64,000 nucleotides of DNA from IMG/VR virus record IMGVR_UViG_3300048008_000449, positions 140,773-204,772 of that record. One strand, written 5' to 3'. Both the position numbers and the translations under genes were made by a program. The notes under the pieces are model-generated. The model had not been told where the DNA came from. It searched no databases and saw nothing but the letters and a program-made list of their open reading frames with translations. Source of the stretch: a virus. Every line of letters begins with the position of its first letter. Within the stretch, counting starts at the first letter, position 1. This document shows, piece by piece, positions 1-8,890 of this stretch.

Positions 1-706
1 CTTGTGCTTCTTTTACCATACGTAGTGCATTTAGATATGAATCTTCTTTCATCTCTCTGCCGTCTACATCGGTTTCAGCTGACGCTGCATCTGCACCTTC
101 AAAATCATCTTCTGCAGGCTCAACTGGTGCATCCGTGTCCATTGCTGGATCTGCTGGTGCATCAAGTTCAGGACCTGTGTCCATTGACATATCTGTTTCT
201 GGTGCTTGGCCTTGTGCTACTAAAACTGCATCAGCAACTTGCTGATTTGCTGTCTTAACTGCTTCAAGTGCTGAACTAATTGCTGTTTCAGCTGATACAT
301 TAAATGCATCTGCTTCTGCTACACCAACTTCTTCTTTCATTGCGTTAGTGATGCTCATTAATTCTTCTACTTGCATGCTAGCTAAATTTTCAGCCATTTT
401 TTGTAGATCGTCTGCCATTTGCTTTGCCGCTAGAAGTACTTCAGCTTGATCAAGTTCGCCTTCCATTACTGGATTCTTTTCCATAACTGTGTTTATACCT
501 TCTAATACTAACAATAACTTCTGATATTGTTTATCGTTAACCTCAACGCCGTTTTCACGTAATGCGTTGATTTTCTTTTCAGTAACTGTTTTTACTTTGG
601 TTAGTTTTGCATTACCTGCACCAAAGTCAAACTGCATACCGAATACTTCTTTTAGAACACTATCTAACTTGGTTAGTTTGTTCACTTGTAATTGTTTTAA
701 TTCCAT
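1..706 (-). CDS. Acidic virion-type protein, C-terminus off left edge
   Basis: The frame is open from an ATG at 706 to the left edge, so at least 235 residues are present and the stop is missing. The N-terminal ~150 residues are helical (MELKQLQVNKLTKLDSVLKE...), then an Asp/Glu/Pro/Ala-rich linker with many Met-Asp-Thr and Pro-Ala steps follows, then a basic/helical segment (MKEDSYLNALRMVKEA). An ATAAATAC late promoter lies 35 bases upstream, so it is expressed late. Late timing, acidity and helicity would suit a head-core or capsid-associated protein, but this is inference; I do not recognise the family. Confidence 0.75.
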   Translation of the reverse strand, partial: MELKQLQVNKLTKLDSVLKEVFGMQFDFGAGNAKLTKVKTVTEKKINALRENGVEVNDKQYQKLLLVLEGINTVMEKNPVMEGELDQAEVLLAAKQMADDLQKMAENLASMQVEELMSITNAMKEEVGVAEADAFNVSAETAISSALEAVKTANQQVADAVLVAQGQAPETDMSMDTGPELDAPADPAMDTDAPVEPAEDDFEGADAASAETDVDGREMKEDSYLNALRMVKEAQ

Positions 707-740
707 GTTCAATACCCCACTAGGTTTTTTATATTATATT

Positions 741-749
741 GTATTTATG
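741..749 (-). promoter_or_regulatory. Late promoter (CATAAATAC)
   Basis: Minus-strand CATAAATAC matches the ATAAATA core found before many late genes here and resembles the T4 late box TATAAATA. It lies about 35 bases before the ATG at 706. Confidence 0.6.
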
Positions 750-750
750 C

Positions 751-1368
751 TTAAAGGCTACTTTTGATTTGATTTTTGATACTTTTCATCTTTTGCAGTG
801 CAGATCCTTGTTTTGCCATAGCAATATCTATCTTACTTGACTCTGTTAGCGTTTTTGCCTTCATTTTAAACGTGGCTGCTTCTGCTAAAGCACTAGAATA
901 TCTGTTATCTAAATCCAATAATCTTTCAACCTTACTGTCTTTTTCAAATAATAAACCTTTTACAATACCCATCGCTGTCTCGAACAGTGCTATTTGATTG
1001 TATATAATTTCGTCACCTTCTTTAATATTATAGAACGTTTTTGTCATACCAGGAATAAGAGTAGCTTTTTCTAATACAACTTCATAATCACCTACTGTAA
1101 CACTATTACCTTTTTTAGTCACTGCTGATAATGTAATATCATTATGTGATTCTTGAATAACTTCTTCAGTAGCTTTATGTGTAGCTTCGTCAAGTTTTTG
1201 TAATATTTCTAGCATGCCTTGTGCGTCTTTGCTTACTCCTGCAATAACGTTTGGCGTTGGTGTATTTCTTTGTGATTTTAATTTTTGATGTGCTGTTGGT
1301 TCTTGATTTGCGGCTTCATTAAGTTTGTTAATGATATCCATCATTCCTTGTGTTTCTGGTGTTGGCAT
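751..1368 (-). CDS. Conserved-looking late protein, unknown function
   Basis: A 205-residue protein. Two short related segments near the N-terminus (MMDIINKLNEA around residues 9-19 and MLEILQKLDEA around 52-62) look like an internal helical repeat. The middle is beta-like, and the C-terminal ~60 residues are a Lys/Ala-rich helix (AEAATFKMKAKTLTES). Its ATG touches the stop of the preceding 69-aa gene, so it belongs to the late operon started at 2737. I do not recognise the family; a virion or head-assembly role is inferred only from position. Confidence 0.65.
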   Translation of the reverse strand: MPTPETQGMMDIINKLNEAANQEPTAHQKLKSQRNTPTPNVIAGVSKDAQGMLEILQKLDEATHKATEEVIQESHNDITLSAVTKKGNSVTVGDYEVVLEKATLIPGMTKTFYNIKEGDEIIYNQIALFETAMGIVKGLLFEKDSKVERLLDLDNRYSSALAEAATFKMKAKTLTESSKIDIAMAKQGSALQKMKSIKNQIKSSL

Positions 1369-1577
1369 TATAGGCTCCCTTTCATTCGTTCAAAATATAC
1401 TTTGTTATTCTCCACTATTTTCTTAACAATATTTTTGTTAACTAGGCTTTGAATTAGGTAACACTCACGTTCAGATAAATCTTCTTTGCATGTACGTTCT
1501 AATAAATTTTCGTACATCTCGCTTTCGTGAAGTGATAAAAATGTTGGGATTCCGCCTGGAGTTTCAATGCTTTTCAT
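1368..1577 (-). CDS. Small protein, possible winged-helix fold
   Basis: Sixty-nine residues, sharing single-base start/stop overlaps with both neighbours, which implies translational coupling in a late operon. The C-terminal half (ERECYLIQSLVNKNIVKKIV, then a beta-like NNKVYFER) has the helix-helix-hairpin spacing of a small winged helix, but this is pattern reading only. No family is recognised. Confidence 0.6.
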   Translation of the reverse strand: MKSIETPGGIPTFLSLHESEMYENLLERTCKEDLSERECYLIQSLVNKNIVKKIVENNKVYFERMKGSL

Positions 1578-2086
1578 TATGCTATCCCGGCTGCCTTTTT
1601 TAGGCGTTCAATTTCTTGTGCGTTATACGCTGACTGGTTACTGTTATTTGCAATACCTTGTGCGTTTTGATTTCTTTGATCATCATCTGGATCTGATTTA
1701 CTGCTAGTTCTTGGTCCAGGATCTCCTGTTGGTACTTTCCTAGAACCTGCTGTGTATCTCTGACTGCCTCTAGAATCTCTATTTGCATCTTGATTAGAAA
1801 TAGTTGCACGTCTTTGGTCTACACCTGATCCTTGTGATCTAATTGTTGCTCTACTTGGTTGGGCTGTTTGTGTTGTTCCATATGCTTCTGAAACTGCACT
1901 TAAATCTATAATTTCTGAAAACCCATCGCCGTCATCGCTTTTCATTGTGCTTAATAGTTTTAAAGTTTGTGAAAAAGATAAACCTTTTAGTTGACTAACA
2001 ACTTGTTCCTTTGTTAGTTCCATTCCAAATTTTACGTTTGCAAAATCTATTACTGTATCAATAGTACTGTTATTTAAAATATTCAT
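1577..2086 (-). CDS. Protein with disordered Ser/Gln/Asn/Asp-rich tail
   Basis: A 169-residue protein. Residues 1-70 look helical and ordered (ELTKEQVVSQLKGLSFSQTL). From about 75 to 150 it is low-complexity (Ser, Gln, Asn, Arg, Asp, Gly) and probably disordered, ending in a short helix (NAQEIERLKKAAGIA). The start overlaps the end of the basic 95-aa gene by 4 bases (ATGA-type coupling). The function is unknown; late-operon position suggests virion assembly. Confidence 0.65.
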   Translation of the reverse strand: MNILNNSTIDTVIDFANVKFGMELTKEQVVSQLKGLSFSQTLKLLSTMKSDDGDGFSEIIDLSAVSEAYGTTQTAQPSRATIRSQGSGVDQRRATISNQDANRDSRGSQRYTAGSRKVPTGDPGPRTSSKSDPDDDQRNQNAQGIANNSNQSAYNAQEIERLKKAAGIA

Positions 2087-2370
2087 CCTCTTGCCTTATT
2101 TAACCTTGCAACAATACGACTAGCTGGGCTAAGTCTTTTTGTTCTTTGCGCCTTTTTATTCATCCTAGCACCTTTGGCGGCTTTTGTTCTTTTTAAAATA
2201 AATCTCTTCTTAAGATTTATTGGGGCTGCACATTGACTAGGATTTGCAACAACCCTTCCTTTACGTGGACCTACAGTGCAACGAAACTTTCTCGTTACTG
2301 ATTTGCCACGTTTAGCAAAAACTACTTTTGCTTCTGTAACAACTGTATTATATGCCTCGTTCAGTAACAT
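2083..2370 (-). CDS. Very basic small protein, head-associated unknown
   Basis: A 95-residue protein rich in Lys and Arg, with CTVGPRKGRVVANPSQC and RTKRLSPASR motifs. Its two cysteines sit on either side of the GPRKGR stretch. Small basic proteins of this look occur in the late regions of T4-like marine phages, from memory. Nucleic-acid contact during packaging or head assembly is plausible, but I cannot assign a T4 gene number. Confidence 0.65.
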   Translation of the reverse strand: MLLNEAYNTVVTEAKVVFAKRGKSVTRKFRCTVGPRKGRVVANPSQCAAPINLKKRFILKRTKAAKGARMNKKAQRTKRLSPASRIVARLNKARG

Positions 2371-2373
2371 TTA

Positions 2374-2658
2374 CTATCCACCTACCAGTGGTGTTACTGT
2401 TTGTAAATTTAGTAGTAGTAATACTACAGTAGAAAGCAATCCTGCAATAACCGTAGCGGCAGCACCAATAACTAGTTTATTACTAGATAAGGTTGAAGCA
2501 GTTTGTTTTTCTGCCATCTTGCCCATTGTTTCTGTCAAAGAGTCTACTTTAGACTCTAGTCTATTTAATTTTTCTTCTAACACGCGATATCTCTCTGCAC
2601 ATAAATCTACATGTGCTTCTAGATTTTCACGCTCAAGTCTTGACTGGTTCATTGCCAT
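2374..2658 (-). CDS. Coiled-coil plus C-terminal TM protein (XhlA/holin-like layout)
   Basis: About 94 residues. An N-terminal charged helix with heptad-like spacing (RYRVLEEKLNRLESKVDSLT, then ETMGKM) is followed by one hydrophobic segment (VIGAAATVIAGLLSTVVLLLL) near the C-terminus. A coiled coil followed by a single TM span is the layout of XhlA-type and holin-accessory proteins, so a membrane or lysis role is possible. A TTG lies 15 bases further upstream, but the ATG at 2658 is preceded by a GAGAG-like ribosome site and is preferred. Confidence 0.6.
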   Translation of the reverse strand: MAMNQSRLERENLEAHVDLCAERYRVLEEKLNRLESKVDSLTETMGKMAEKQTASTLSSNKLVIGAAATVIAGLLSTVVLLLLNLQTVTPLVGG

Positions 2659-2728
2659 ATTTTGCTCTCGCAATCTTTAGCAGCGTCTTATAGAGCTGAT
2701 TTAATTATATACATTCGTTGTACATATA

Positions 2729-2737
2729 CTATTTATA
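2729..2737 (-). promoter_or_regulatory. Late promoter (TATAAATAG)
   Basis: Exact match to the T4 late box TATAAATA, about 70 bases upstream of the 2658 start. It overlaps the end of the preceding gene. Confidence 0.6.
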
Positions 2738-3188
2738 TGTTTTGGCGATAGTTAAAGTACGTGTTTTTACTTGCTGTACTTGTATCTACTATCTCAGGAT
2801 TAATATTTGCTGTTTCATCTAATATTGTATGAACTGGCATTTTATCAAAATCCTGTACTAACATATGAATACTGTTTTCTTCATATTTCCATGCATCTGC
2901 TGTTTCACTAGCAAACTTTAATACCCAAACATCCTGTACTCCAGAAAAGTTTGAACCAAAATCATAGTCATCTAAATTCTGTGCGTCTAAAAACTCAACT
3001 GAACTTAATACTGGTTGAGAACGTAAACTTATACTTTGAATGAAAGTATTTAAATTTTGTGCTTGATAGTATCCTTTTGCATCTACTTTAGGACTAACAA
3101 CACCTGAATCTGTGATATCTATTAATGTATAAACTGTATAGAAGTCAGTCGACCCTGTTAAAACCTCATTCGGTCTACTTACACCCAT
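2733..3188 (-). CDS. Late structural-type protein, unknown
   Basis: A 151-residue protein beginning MGVSRPNEVLTGSTDFYTVYTLIDIT, mostly beta-like and with no cysteines. Similar N-termini (M-G-V-x-R-P-N-E-x-L) occur in structural proteins of T4-like marine phages as far as I recall, but I cannot tie it to a T4 gene number. It lies two bases downstream of the preceding gene in the same late operon. Confidence 0.55.
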   Translation of the reverse strand: MGVSRPNEVLTGSTDFYTVYTLIDITDSGVVSPKVDAKGYYQAQNLNTFIQSISLRSQPVLSSVEFLDAQNLDDYDFGSNFSGVQDVWVLKFASETADAWKYEENSIHMLVQDFDKMPVHTILDETANINPEIVDTSTASKNTYFNYRQNI

Positions 3189-3190
3189 TA

Positions 3191-3946
3191 TTACATGCCT
3201 GTAAGTTTACCAGCAGTATAACCTGCCGCAAACGCCGCTGCACCACGTGCAATACGTTTCCCAATACCTGATTTTTCTTTATCACCAAGTTCTAATCCTG
3301 ATTCTGCTGAATATTTAGAAAATATAGGAAACAAGTCACTGCGTCTAGCATTTAGTCTAAAATGTTTATTAATTTGTGTTGCCGCTAATTGTTGTTGATT
3401 TGTTGTTAAATTAGTCCAGTCACCTACTAAACGTCTTGCCGCTCTTAGTTTAGGATCTTGTATTGCTAGATCCTTTTCTAATTTGTAGAAAAACGCTTGT
3501 GCTTGTCCTGGGTTAACTTTACCAGTTTCAATCTGCTTCATAAACATTCTAATTTTACGCTGATCAATATTTACTTTATTTAAAAGTAATTTATCAGCTT
3601 CTGAATTTACTAGTCCTTCTGGTTTTAAAATTGTATGTAATGACTGATACATATCAGTTCCACTTGGACTAGGTCTATTGTAATTTCCAAATCTATTTGT
3701 ATTTTTTGCATAATTTTTTGCAACAGGTGCATACTTGTAATCATTTGACATAGCATATAAACTTAACATGCTTACAAAAAAATGATCTGTAACTGTTCTA
3801 GCACCTTCTTTACTAATTTGATGTTTTGACTTAAACATACGTGCTTCACCTAGTGAATTCATAAATGAATATTGGTTAGTAGTATCATCCATTGTATGTC
3901 CGCCTTCCATAGCCGCATATTGTTGCAATGTATATTTTTTAGTCAT
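3191..3946 (-). CDS. Unknown late protein with hydrophobic Gly/Ala tail
   Basis: A 251-residue, mostly helical protein. Residues 60-100 carry a Tyr/Asn/Lys-rich stretch. The last ~25 residues (RIARGAAAFAAGYTAGKLTG) form a small-residue-rich, membrane-like or helix-packing tail. It overlaps the upstream DUF6356-like gene by 8 bases. No family recognised. Confidence 0.6.
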   Translation of the reverse strand: MTKKYTLQQYAAMEGGHTMDDTTNQYSFMNSLGEARMFKSKHQISKEGARTVTDHFFVSMLSLYAMSNDYKYAPVAKNYAKNTNRFGNYNRPSPSGTDMYQSLHTILKPEGLVNSEADKLLLNKVNIDQRKIRMFMKQIETGKVNPGQAQAFFYKLEKDLAIQDPKLRAARRLVGDWTNLTTNQQQLAATQINKHFRLNARRSDLFPIFSKYSAESGLELGDKEKSGIGKRIARGAAAFAAGYTAGKLTGM

Positions 3947-4139
3947 TTTTGTTCTCCGTTGCTATCATTAAACATGTTTCGCTTGCATAAGTTTTAAAAT
4001 AACGTGGAGCGAAAGCATGTACAAATACTGCCATTGATGCTCTTTTTAAACTCCATGCAATACTTATTGCATGTTTAAAATGTTGCCAACGTGTCATGTT
4101 AGCTTCTTCTAAATGTAGTTTACATTGTTTACTGTACAT
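3939..4139 (-). CDS. DUF6356-like small protein (copy 1)
   Basis: A 66-residue protein with the pattern HLEEANMTRWQHFKHAISIA and, further on, VFVHAFAPRYFKTYASE. This matches the layout I know for DUF6356 proteins: an aromatic/His-rich helix, a hydrophobic helix containing V-H-x-(F/I)-x-P, then a Thr/Ala-Ser step. A second copy is at 47664-47948. The single hydrophobic helix suggests membrane association. The ATG shares one base with the preceding stop. The molecular function is unknown. Confidence 0.55.
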   Translation of the reverse strand: MYSKQCKLHLEEANMTRWQHFKHAISIAWSLKRASMAVFVHAFAPRYFKTYASETCLMIATENKND

Positions 4140-5332
4140 TAATTATTCCTTGCCATGTTTGCCGCTGTAAAGCCTGCTCTATTAACAAGTTTAACATCTT
4201 TGTCAACTACATAACCTTCTCCGCCACGTTGTCCATTTGTATATGATTCTACATCTGCGTCTTGTGCGTCTAAAGTTTTGATGACTGTATTTTTAACTTT
4301 CATAATTCCTTTAATAAAATTAAAAGTTGCATTAAACCCATCTATGTTACTATTTATGTATTCTAAAAGACGAGCTTGTTTTGGTTTTGATAATTTACTT
4401 CCTTCAACATACTTTTGAAATGTACTTCCTAAATTATCTAAGTTACCTGCTTTTACACTATTATTAATATAAGCATAAAGTATCTTACCAAAGTCTGCCA
4501 TTTTTAATTCTGCTGGTACTGCAAACAATTTATCTATTGCTTGTGCATTTTTATCTAAATAATTCTCTAATTCGTCTATTGCTGGAATATCTACACCTGG
4601 TGATTTTTGTACCATTACAGGTGGCATAATATATGTTGGTCCACCTTGGAATTGTGACATATCAACTTTACTCTTTTCGCCATCAAGTCCAATTGACATG
4701 TGTACTACGACACCTACGTCACTGTCTGTTATTTTCTTTCCAACTTCGCTATCTACTTTAACCTGATATGTTGTTGTATTAGGAGTGAATATATATTTGT
4801 TTTCTTTTACGTCTGGCGTTGTAAACCATAGTAAGTCACCCATTACATATCCTCTAAAATCACTTGGTACAGTTGCTTCTACTTTATCCCAGATACTTCT
4901 CATTTTACCTGCGAATGCTTTATAGTTTGCCGCTTTAGTAGCATCAGGATTGCTTGCACCAGGACGATTGAATAACATTTTTTCTAAGCCTTCAGCACTA
5001 GTTGGTTTACCATCATATCCTTTAGCAGTAAATCCACTCTTATCTGTTAATATAAACTCGCCTTGTTCATTACGACCAAATATAACGGCCGGAGATCCAT
5101 CCCATTTAATAGTTACTGTGTTAGGTTGTTGTTCTACTTGATGTAGTGTAGCAATTGCTTTTCTTGCACCCGCTGAAGCATCCCATAGAATTAAGTCTTC
5201 TAAATGCTGAATACGTGCATCTTCACGTAGCTTTTTAGCTTCTGGTTGGAATAAATCTTTTCCAATTAATCTATGTAGTCTAGAATTTCTAGGCTTACGC
5301 TTTTTGCTTCCTACAATATCTGTTATTTTCAT
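4139..5332 (-). CDS. DUF6267-type protein with ligase-like KxDG motif
   Basis: A 397-residue protein. After a basic N-terminus it reads HLEDLILWDASAGARKA, then TIKWDGSPAVIFGR (about residues 73-86), a GYVMGDLLW segment (about 165-173) and DVGVVVHMSIG (about 205-215). HLED plus KWDGSPA is how I recognise the DUF6267 family of T4-like phages. K-W-D-G is also motif I of DNA/RNA ligases and mRNA-capping enzymes, and GDLLW and DVGVVVH sit where motifs III and IV would fall, so a nucleotidyltransferase fold is plausible but unproven. It is in the late operon, overlapping the 82-aa gene upstream by 4 bases. Confidence 0.65.
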   Translation of the reverse strand: MKITDIVGSKKRKPRNSRLHRLIGKDLFQPEAKKLREDARIQHLEDLILWDASAGARKAIATLHQVEQQPNTVTIKWDGSPAVIFGRNEQGEFILTDKSGFTAKGYDGKPTSAEGLEKMLFNRPGASNPDATKAANYKAFAGKMRSIWDKVEATVPSDFRGYVMGDLLWFTTPDVKENKYIFTPNTTTYQVKVDSEVGKKITDSDVGVVVHMSIGLDGEKSKVDMSQFQGGPTYIMPPVMVQKSPGVDIPAIDELENYLDKNAQAIDKLFAVPAELKMADFGKILYAYINNSVKAGNLDNLGSTFQKYVEGSKLSKPKQARLLEYINSNIDGFNATFNFIKGIMKVKNTVIKTLDAQDADVESYTNGQRGGEGYVVDKDVKLVNRAGFTAANMARNN

Positions 5333-5577
5333 TTAGGACCTCTAATCTTCTTAACTCCACGGTTAAAACGTTCTGCATCTCTATTCTTAATACTTAACAT
5401 AATACGTTTAGTAAGATCTTGAGCAGTATCTACATCATAATTAGAATCAATCATCTCAAGAATATTAATAATACTACTTATTGCATTATTACCTTTACTC
5501 TCCAGAATGCTAGTCTTGTCTTTTCTAGGGGCAAGTGAGTTAATTTCCTCTAATAGACTTCGAGTACGTTTTTTCAT
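5329..5577 (-). CDS. Small basic helical protein, unknown
   Basis: Eighty-two residues, Lys/Arg-rich at both ends (MKKRTRSLLEEIN, GVKKIRGPK) with an Ile/Asn-rich helical centre. It is the first gene of a late operon: a GATAAATAC box lies just upstream and a GGAG-type ribosome site precedes the ATG. No family recognised. Confidence 0.6.
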   Translation of the reverse strand: MKKRTRSLLEEINSLAPRKDKTSILESKGNNAISSIINILEMIDSNYDVDTAQDLTKRIMLSIKNRDAERFNRGVKKIRGPK

Positions 5578-5607
5578 TTTTTTTCTCCGTAATAAGTTTA
5601 CTTTGTA

Positions 5608-5616
5608 GTATTTATC
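5608..5616 (-). promoter_or_regulatory. Late promoter (GATAAATAC)
   Basis: Minus-strand GATAAATAC lies 31 bases before the ATG at 5577 and at the very end of the helicase gene. It separates the replication block from the late operon to its left. Confidence 0.65.
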
Positions 5617-7019
5617 TAACTATTACTTCTTTTGAGCATACTGCGAAGTTTATCATGCCCTGTTATAGTGTTTTCAACAACACTATTCTCAGCAATGTTC
5701 TTTTCTTGGTGTGTTGTTTTGTTTTGTGCCTTAATTTTCTCAAACATAGCACTAGGTTGATTCATTGTAGATCCTGCTTCATCGTCATCTAAGTCCTCAA
5801 TACGTAAGCCTGATATATCAAATTTTAAGTCTACTTTTTGTCCAACACCGCTACTACTACGTGTTTTCATAAACTGAATTTGATAACGCCCACGTTCACG
5901 CATAGCTTGGCTTGTAAAAATACCAATTACGTTATCCGCTGTTTGAATCTTACTTAAACCACCAGCAATATGAGAATGATCAAATTCTACTTCTTCTACA
6001 GCCGCTCTGTTTAGCTGTGATGCTGTAGCAAATAGTAAATCATGTTCTACTGCAAAGTTACGCAATTCTTCAGATACAAACTTATCTTTAATAAACAAAT
6101 CACTAGGATTAACTTTGCTCTGTGCTGGCATCATTAAGTCTAAGTAATCTATACAAATTGCATCAATTTTAATATCGTTCTTAACTTCATATTCACGTAA
6201 GTAACTAGTAATAGCATTGATTGTAATACCATTTGGTAATTGTACAATTTGTAATTTACCTGCATTTTTACCTTGCATACGTACTTTTAAATCTACGTCA
6301 TCTGCATTTTTAAATACGTCACGTGTATTCATTCCTGTTAACATACTATCTAATCGCATACTACATAGTTCTTCACTAAGTTCTAAACTAATGTATACAA
6401 CATTCAAGCCTGCTAGTGCCCAATTTAATCCTAAGTTTTGTAAGAACAAACTCTTACCACCACCTGATGGTGCAGCAAATATATTCAATTCACCTCTATT
6501 AAATCCACCATATAGTTTCTTATCAATTTCTGCCCAACCTGTACTTGTACCGCCACGCTGATTACGTACTCTTTCAATACGTTCTGCAGGAGATTCCCAA
6601 TAGTCTGTTCCCATATGTTTAGCAAGTCCAATTTGTACTGCTTCTTTTACCATACGTTCTACTGGTCCATAATCACCCTTTTCCAATAAATCTGCACTTT
6701 TTAAAATTGCCGCTTCTAATGCTTTATGTTTACAAAATACTTCAAACTCATCAATAAACCATTTCTTATGTCTATCATCTACGTCTTTTAATTCTTGTAA
6801 TTCTAATCCTGTTGTTGCTACAATTTGTTCTAATGTAGGTAATGCACTATATCCAGTTGCATGTTCTTTTATAAACTCTACACCTTTACGTAATTCTCTA
6901 TCAAAGTATTCAGGATCTAATATGCCGTTTACCCTAGCAAATAAGTCTTTATCTTGTGCTAAAAATTCTACAAACAATCGTTGTAGATCTATATTATATT
7001 CTTTTGCTTGTTCTGTCAT
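5616..7019 (-). CDS. 41: Replicative DNA helicase gp41 (DnaB family)
   Basis: Hexameric 5'-3' helicase of the T4-type primosome; it unwinds DNA ahead of the fork and works with primase gp61, encoded immediately upstream. At 467 residues it is close to T4 gp41 (475). Residues 1-140 are the helical N-terminal domain, followed by the RecA-like core: Walker A APSGGGKS (about 183-190), a Glu-containing YISLELSEE segment, Walker B IDAICIDYLDL, and the QLNRAA and KTRSS motifs. An upstream in-frame TTG exists, but the ATG at 7019 overlaps the primase stop as ATGA and is preferred. The C-terminal ~50 residues are probably disordered. Confidence 0.95.
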   Translation of the reverse strand: MTEQAKEYNIDLQRLFVEFLAQDKDLFARVNGILDPEYFDRELRKGVEFIKEHATGYSALPTLEQIVATTGLELQELKDVDDRHKKWFIDEFEVFCKHKALEAAILKSADLLEKGDYGPVERMVKEAVQIGLAKHMGTDYWESPAERIERVRNQRGGTSTGWAEIDKKLYGGFNRGELNIFAAPSGGGKSLFLQNLGLNWALAGLNVVYISLELSEELCSMRLDSMLTGMNTRDVFKNADDVDLKVRMQGKNAGKLQIVQLPNGITINAITSYLREYEVKNDIKIDAICIDYLDLMMPAQSKVNPSDLFIKDKFVSEELRNFAVEHDLLFATASQLNRAAVEEVEFDHSHIAGGLSKIQTADNVIGIFTSQAMRERGRYQIQFMKTRSSSGVGQKVDLKFDISGLRIEDLDDDEAGSTMNQPSAMFEKIKAQNKTTHQEKNIAENSVVENTITGHDKLRSMLKRSNS

Positions 7020-8029
7020 TTGCAATACTTTCTCATTAATAGTTCAATTTTAGTTGAATTCTTTTCAGCACTATCTATTATACTTGTTATTGTATACAAT
7101 CTTCCGTATTTTGTCAAGGCATCACTTGCATCTTTACAATCTTTCCACTCGGGAAATGCTACCATCCAACCATTTTTTATAGCTGATTTACACATTAATT
7201 TACCAGCTTCATCTGCGTCTGGTAATACTATAATTTGTTTTTCTAAGCTATGTAATATGTCTGCTTGTTCGTCATTTATATTATTACTACCAATTGCACA
7301 ACCATCTGTAACAATAGCATCAAGTTGGCCTTCAGTTACAATAACAAACTGTTTATCACTGGTTTGTTTATCTAACCCATATACAAAGTCTTTTTTAGGT
7401 TGCTGATTATAGTATTTAGGCATTCCGTCAGGAATATTGTTTCCTGCCCATCTTGCTGTATAACCAACTACTTTACCTTTATATGTAAATGGTAATATAA
7501 ATCTTTTATTTACTCTTCCATGCTGTTTACTAGGACTCCACATAAATCTAGAATCTGTTACATCGAATCCTCGATCTGTTAAGTATGCTACTGCTTCTGT
7601 CCAATCTGCATTTGGCTCTGTAAATTCCATAAAAGGTTTTGCATCATCAGGAAGTTTTTTCTCATCCCAATCAATAACTAAATTTTTACGTTTTTCAGTT
7701 TTTATTAATAATGTTTCTACGTCTTGTTCACGTAATAGTTCTAACTGTATACGTTGTATATCACTCTCATCAGCACCAAGTGTAACTAACAAGTTTTTTA
7801 ACCTTACTGTAATTTTACTTTGTGGACTCCAACCTGTTTTATAGTTGCAATTAAAACAATTATACTGAAATTTATCATCATCAAATAAGAACCCACCTCT
7901 GCCTTTCTTATCTGGTCTTGCTTGTCCATTACGTACACACATAGGACAGTTACCGCTAATCCAACCACTAGGGCTAGACCGCCAATTAACCGGAACCAGA
8001 GTTCTCACGTATTCATTCATTAAAGCCAT
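7016..8029 (-). CDS. 61: DNA primase gp61
   Basis: Makes RNA primers for lagging-strand synthesis with helicase gp41. Its 337 residues compare with 342 in T4. There is an N-terminal zinc ribbon (C28, C31, C58, C61) and a TOPRIM domain with the catalytic Glu in VTEGQLDAIV (about residue 232) and the metal-binding VLPDADEAGK. It overlaps gene 41 by 4 bases, so the two primosome subunits are translationally coupled. No clear ribosome site precedes the start; an in-frame ATG (MNEYV) lies 9 bases downstream. Confidence 0.92.
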   Translation of the reverse strand: MALMNEYVRTLVPVNWRSSPSGWISGNCPMCVRNGQARPDKKGRGGFLFDDDKFQYNCFNCNYKTGWSPQSKITVRLKNLLVTLGADESDIQRIQLELLREQDVETLLIKTEKRKNLVIDWDEKKLPDDAKPFMEFTEPNADWTEAVAYLTDRGFDVTDSRFMWSPSKQHGRVNKRFILPFTYKGKVVGYTARWAGNNIPDGMPKYYNQQPKKDFVYGLDKQTSDKQFVIVTEGQLDAIVTDGCAIGSNNINDEQADILHSLEKQIIVLPDADEAGKLMCKSAIKNGWMVAFPEWKDCKDASDALTKYGRLYTITSIIDSAEKNSTKIELLMRKYCK

Positions 8030-8038
8030 GTGTATATA

Positions 8039-8872
8039 TTACACTCTAACTATAACTTTGTCAAGTGTTCCTGTAGGTTGAGTGTGTTTTGTTCTAATAT
8101 ATTTGACATTTGTACGGAATGTCCATGGATCTATGCCAGTGTGCCCGTTATATGGGTAGAATGGTTGTGTATATGTACCTAATGTAATATCAAACCAATC
8201 ATCTTCTGTTGGGTTATCGCTTAATGCACCCTGTACCCAAAAGTTACCAGTATATCCTGTTCCGTAAACAGCAATAGTAATAAGACCGTTTGGCTTATTA
8301 TAATAACCAGTTGCACGTAATGCACTACTAAAGTAATATGTGTCTGTGTTGATTATTTGTGTAGTAAATGAATCATTAATTTGTGTAGTAAGTGGTAATG
8401 CATCGCCTTCTTCTGAACACTCAACTGTATAATTAGGTCTCATATTCAAATCACAATACATAGGAACTACTAAGCCCTTGTCAGTTGTGTAACTAAAAAC
8501 TAAGTCATATAACCCTTGTGAAAATAAACTACTTTCACCACTAGTTATTACTACTTTCACAGATCCTGCATCATAATCAGTTATTATTGCTTTTTTACTT
8601 ATTACTGTTGATCTATCGCCTCTGTCAATTAATGATACTTGCATTGTTGTACCATGAAGCATAATAGGTTTTCTATCTTGATTTTTTACAAAGAAGAAAA
8701 ACTCAGTATCAAACCCACGAAATAGTTTTAAAAATCTATAATTAACTGGACTATTAACGGCAGTACCTTTAGCACTTGCATATTTTCCTAATCCTGGTGC
8801 TGAACCATGATCCTCTAATGCGTATAATTCGCCTGTTTGGTTTATATTATATGTTGTTCCGTAATTTGACAT
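8039..8872 (-). CDS. Virion structural protein, baseplate/BppU-like N-domain
   Basis: A 277-residue, beta-rich, cysteine-poor protein. Residues 50-140 (MQVSLIDRG..., IITDYDAGSVKVVITSGE, GLYDLVFSYTTDKG) have the look of the BppU N-terminal fold of baseplate upper proteins. The C-terminal half has aromatic-rich beta strands (GNFWVQGALSDNPTEDDW). It has its own GATAAATAC late promoter, unlike the replication genes next to it. Structural assignment is by pattern; position in the particle is inferred. Confidence 0.55.
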   Translation of the reverse strand: MSNYGTTYNINQTGELYALEDHGSAPGLGKYASAKGTAVNSPVNYRFLKLFRGFDTEFFFFVKNQDRKPIMLHGTTMQVSLIDRGDRSTVISKKAIITDYDAGSVKVVITSGESSLFSQGLYDLVFSYTTDKGLVVPMYCDLNMRPNYTVECSEEGDALPLTTQINDSFTTQIINTDTYYFSSALRATGYYNKPNGLITIAVYGTGYTGNFWVQGALSDNPTEDDWFDITLGTYTQPFYPYNGHTGIDPWTFRTNVKYIRTKHTQPTGTLDKVIVRV

Positions 8873-8890
8873 GTGTTAGACTCCTGTATT

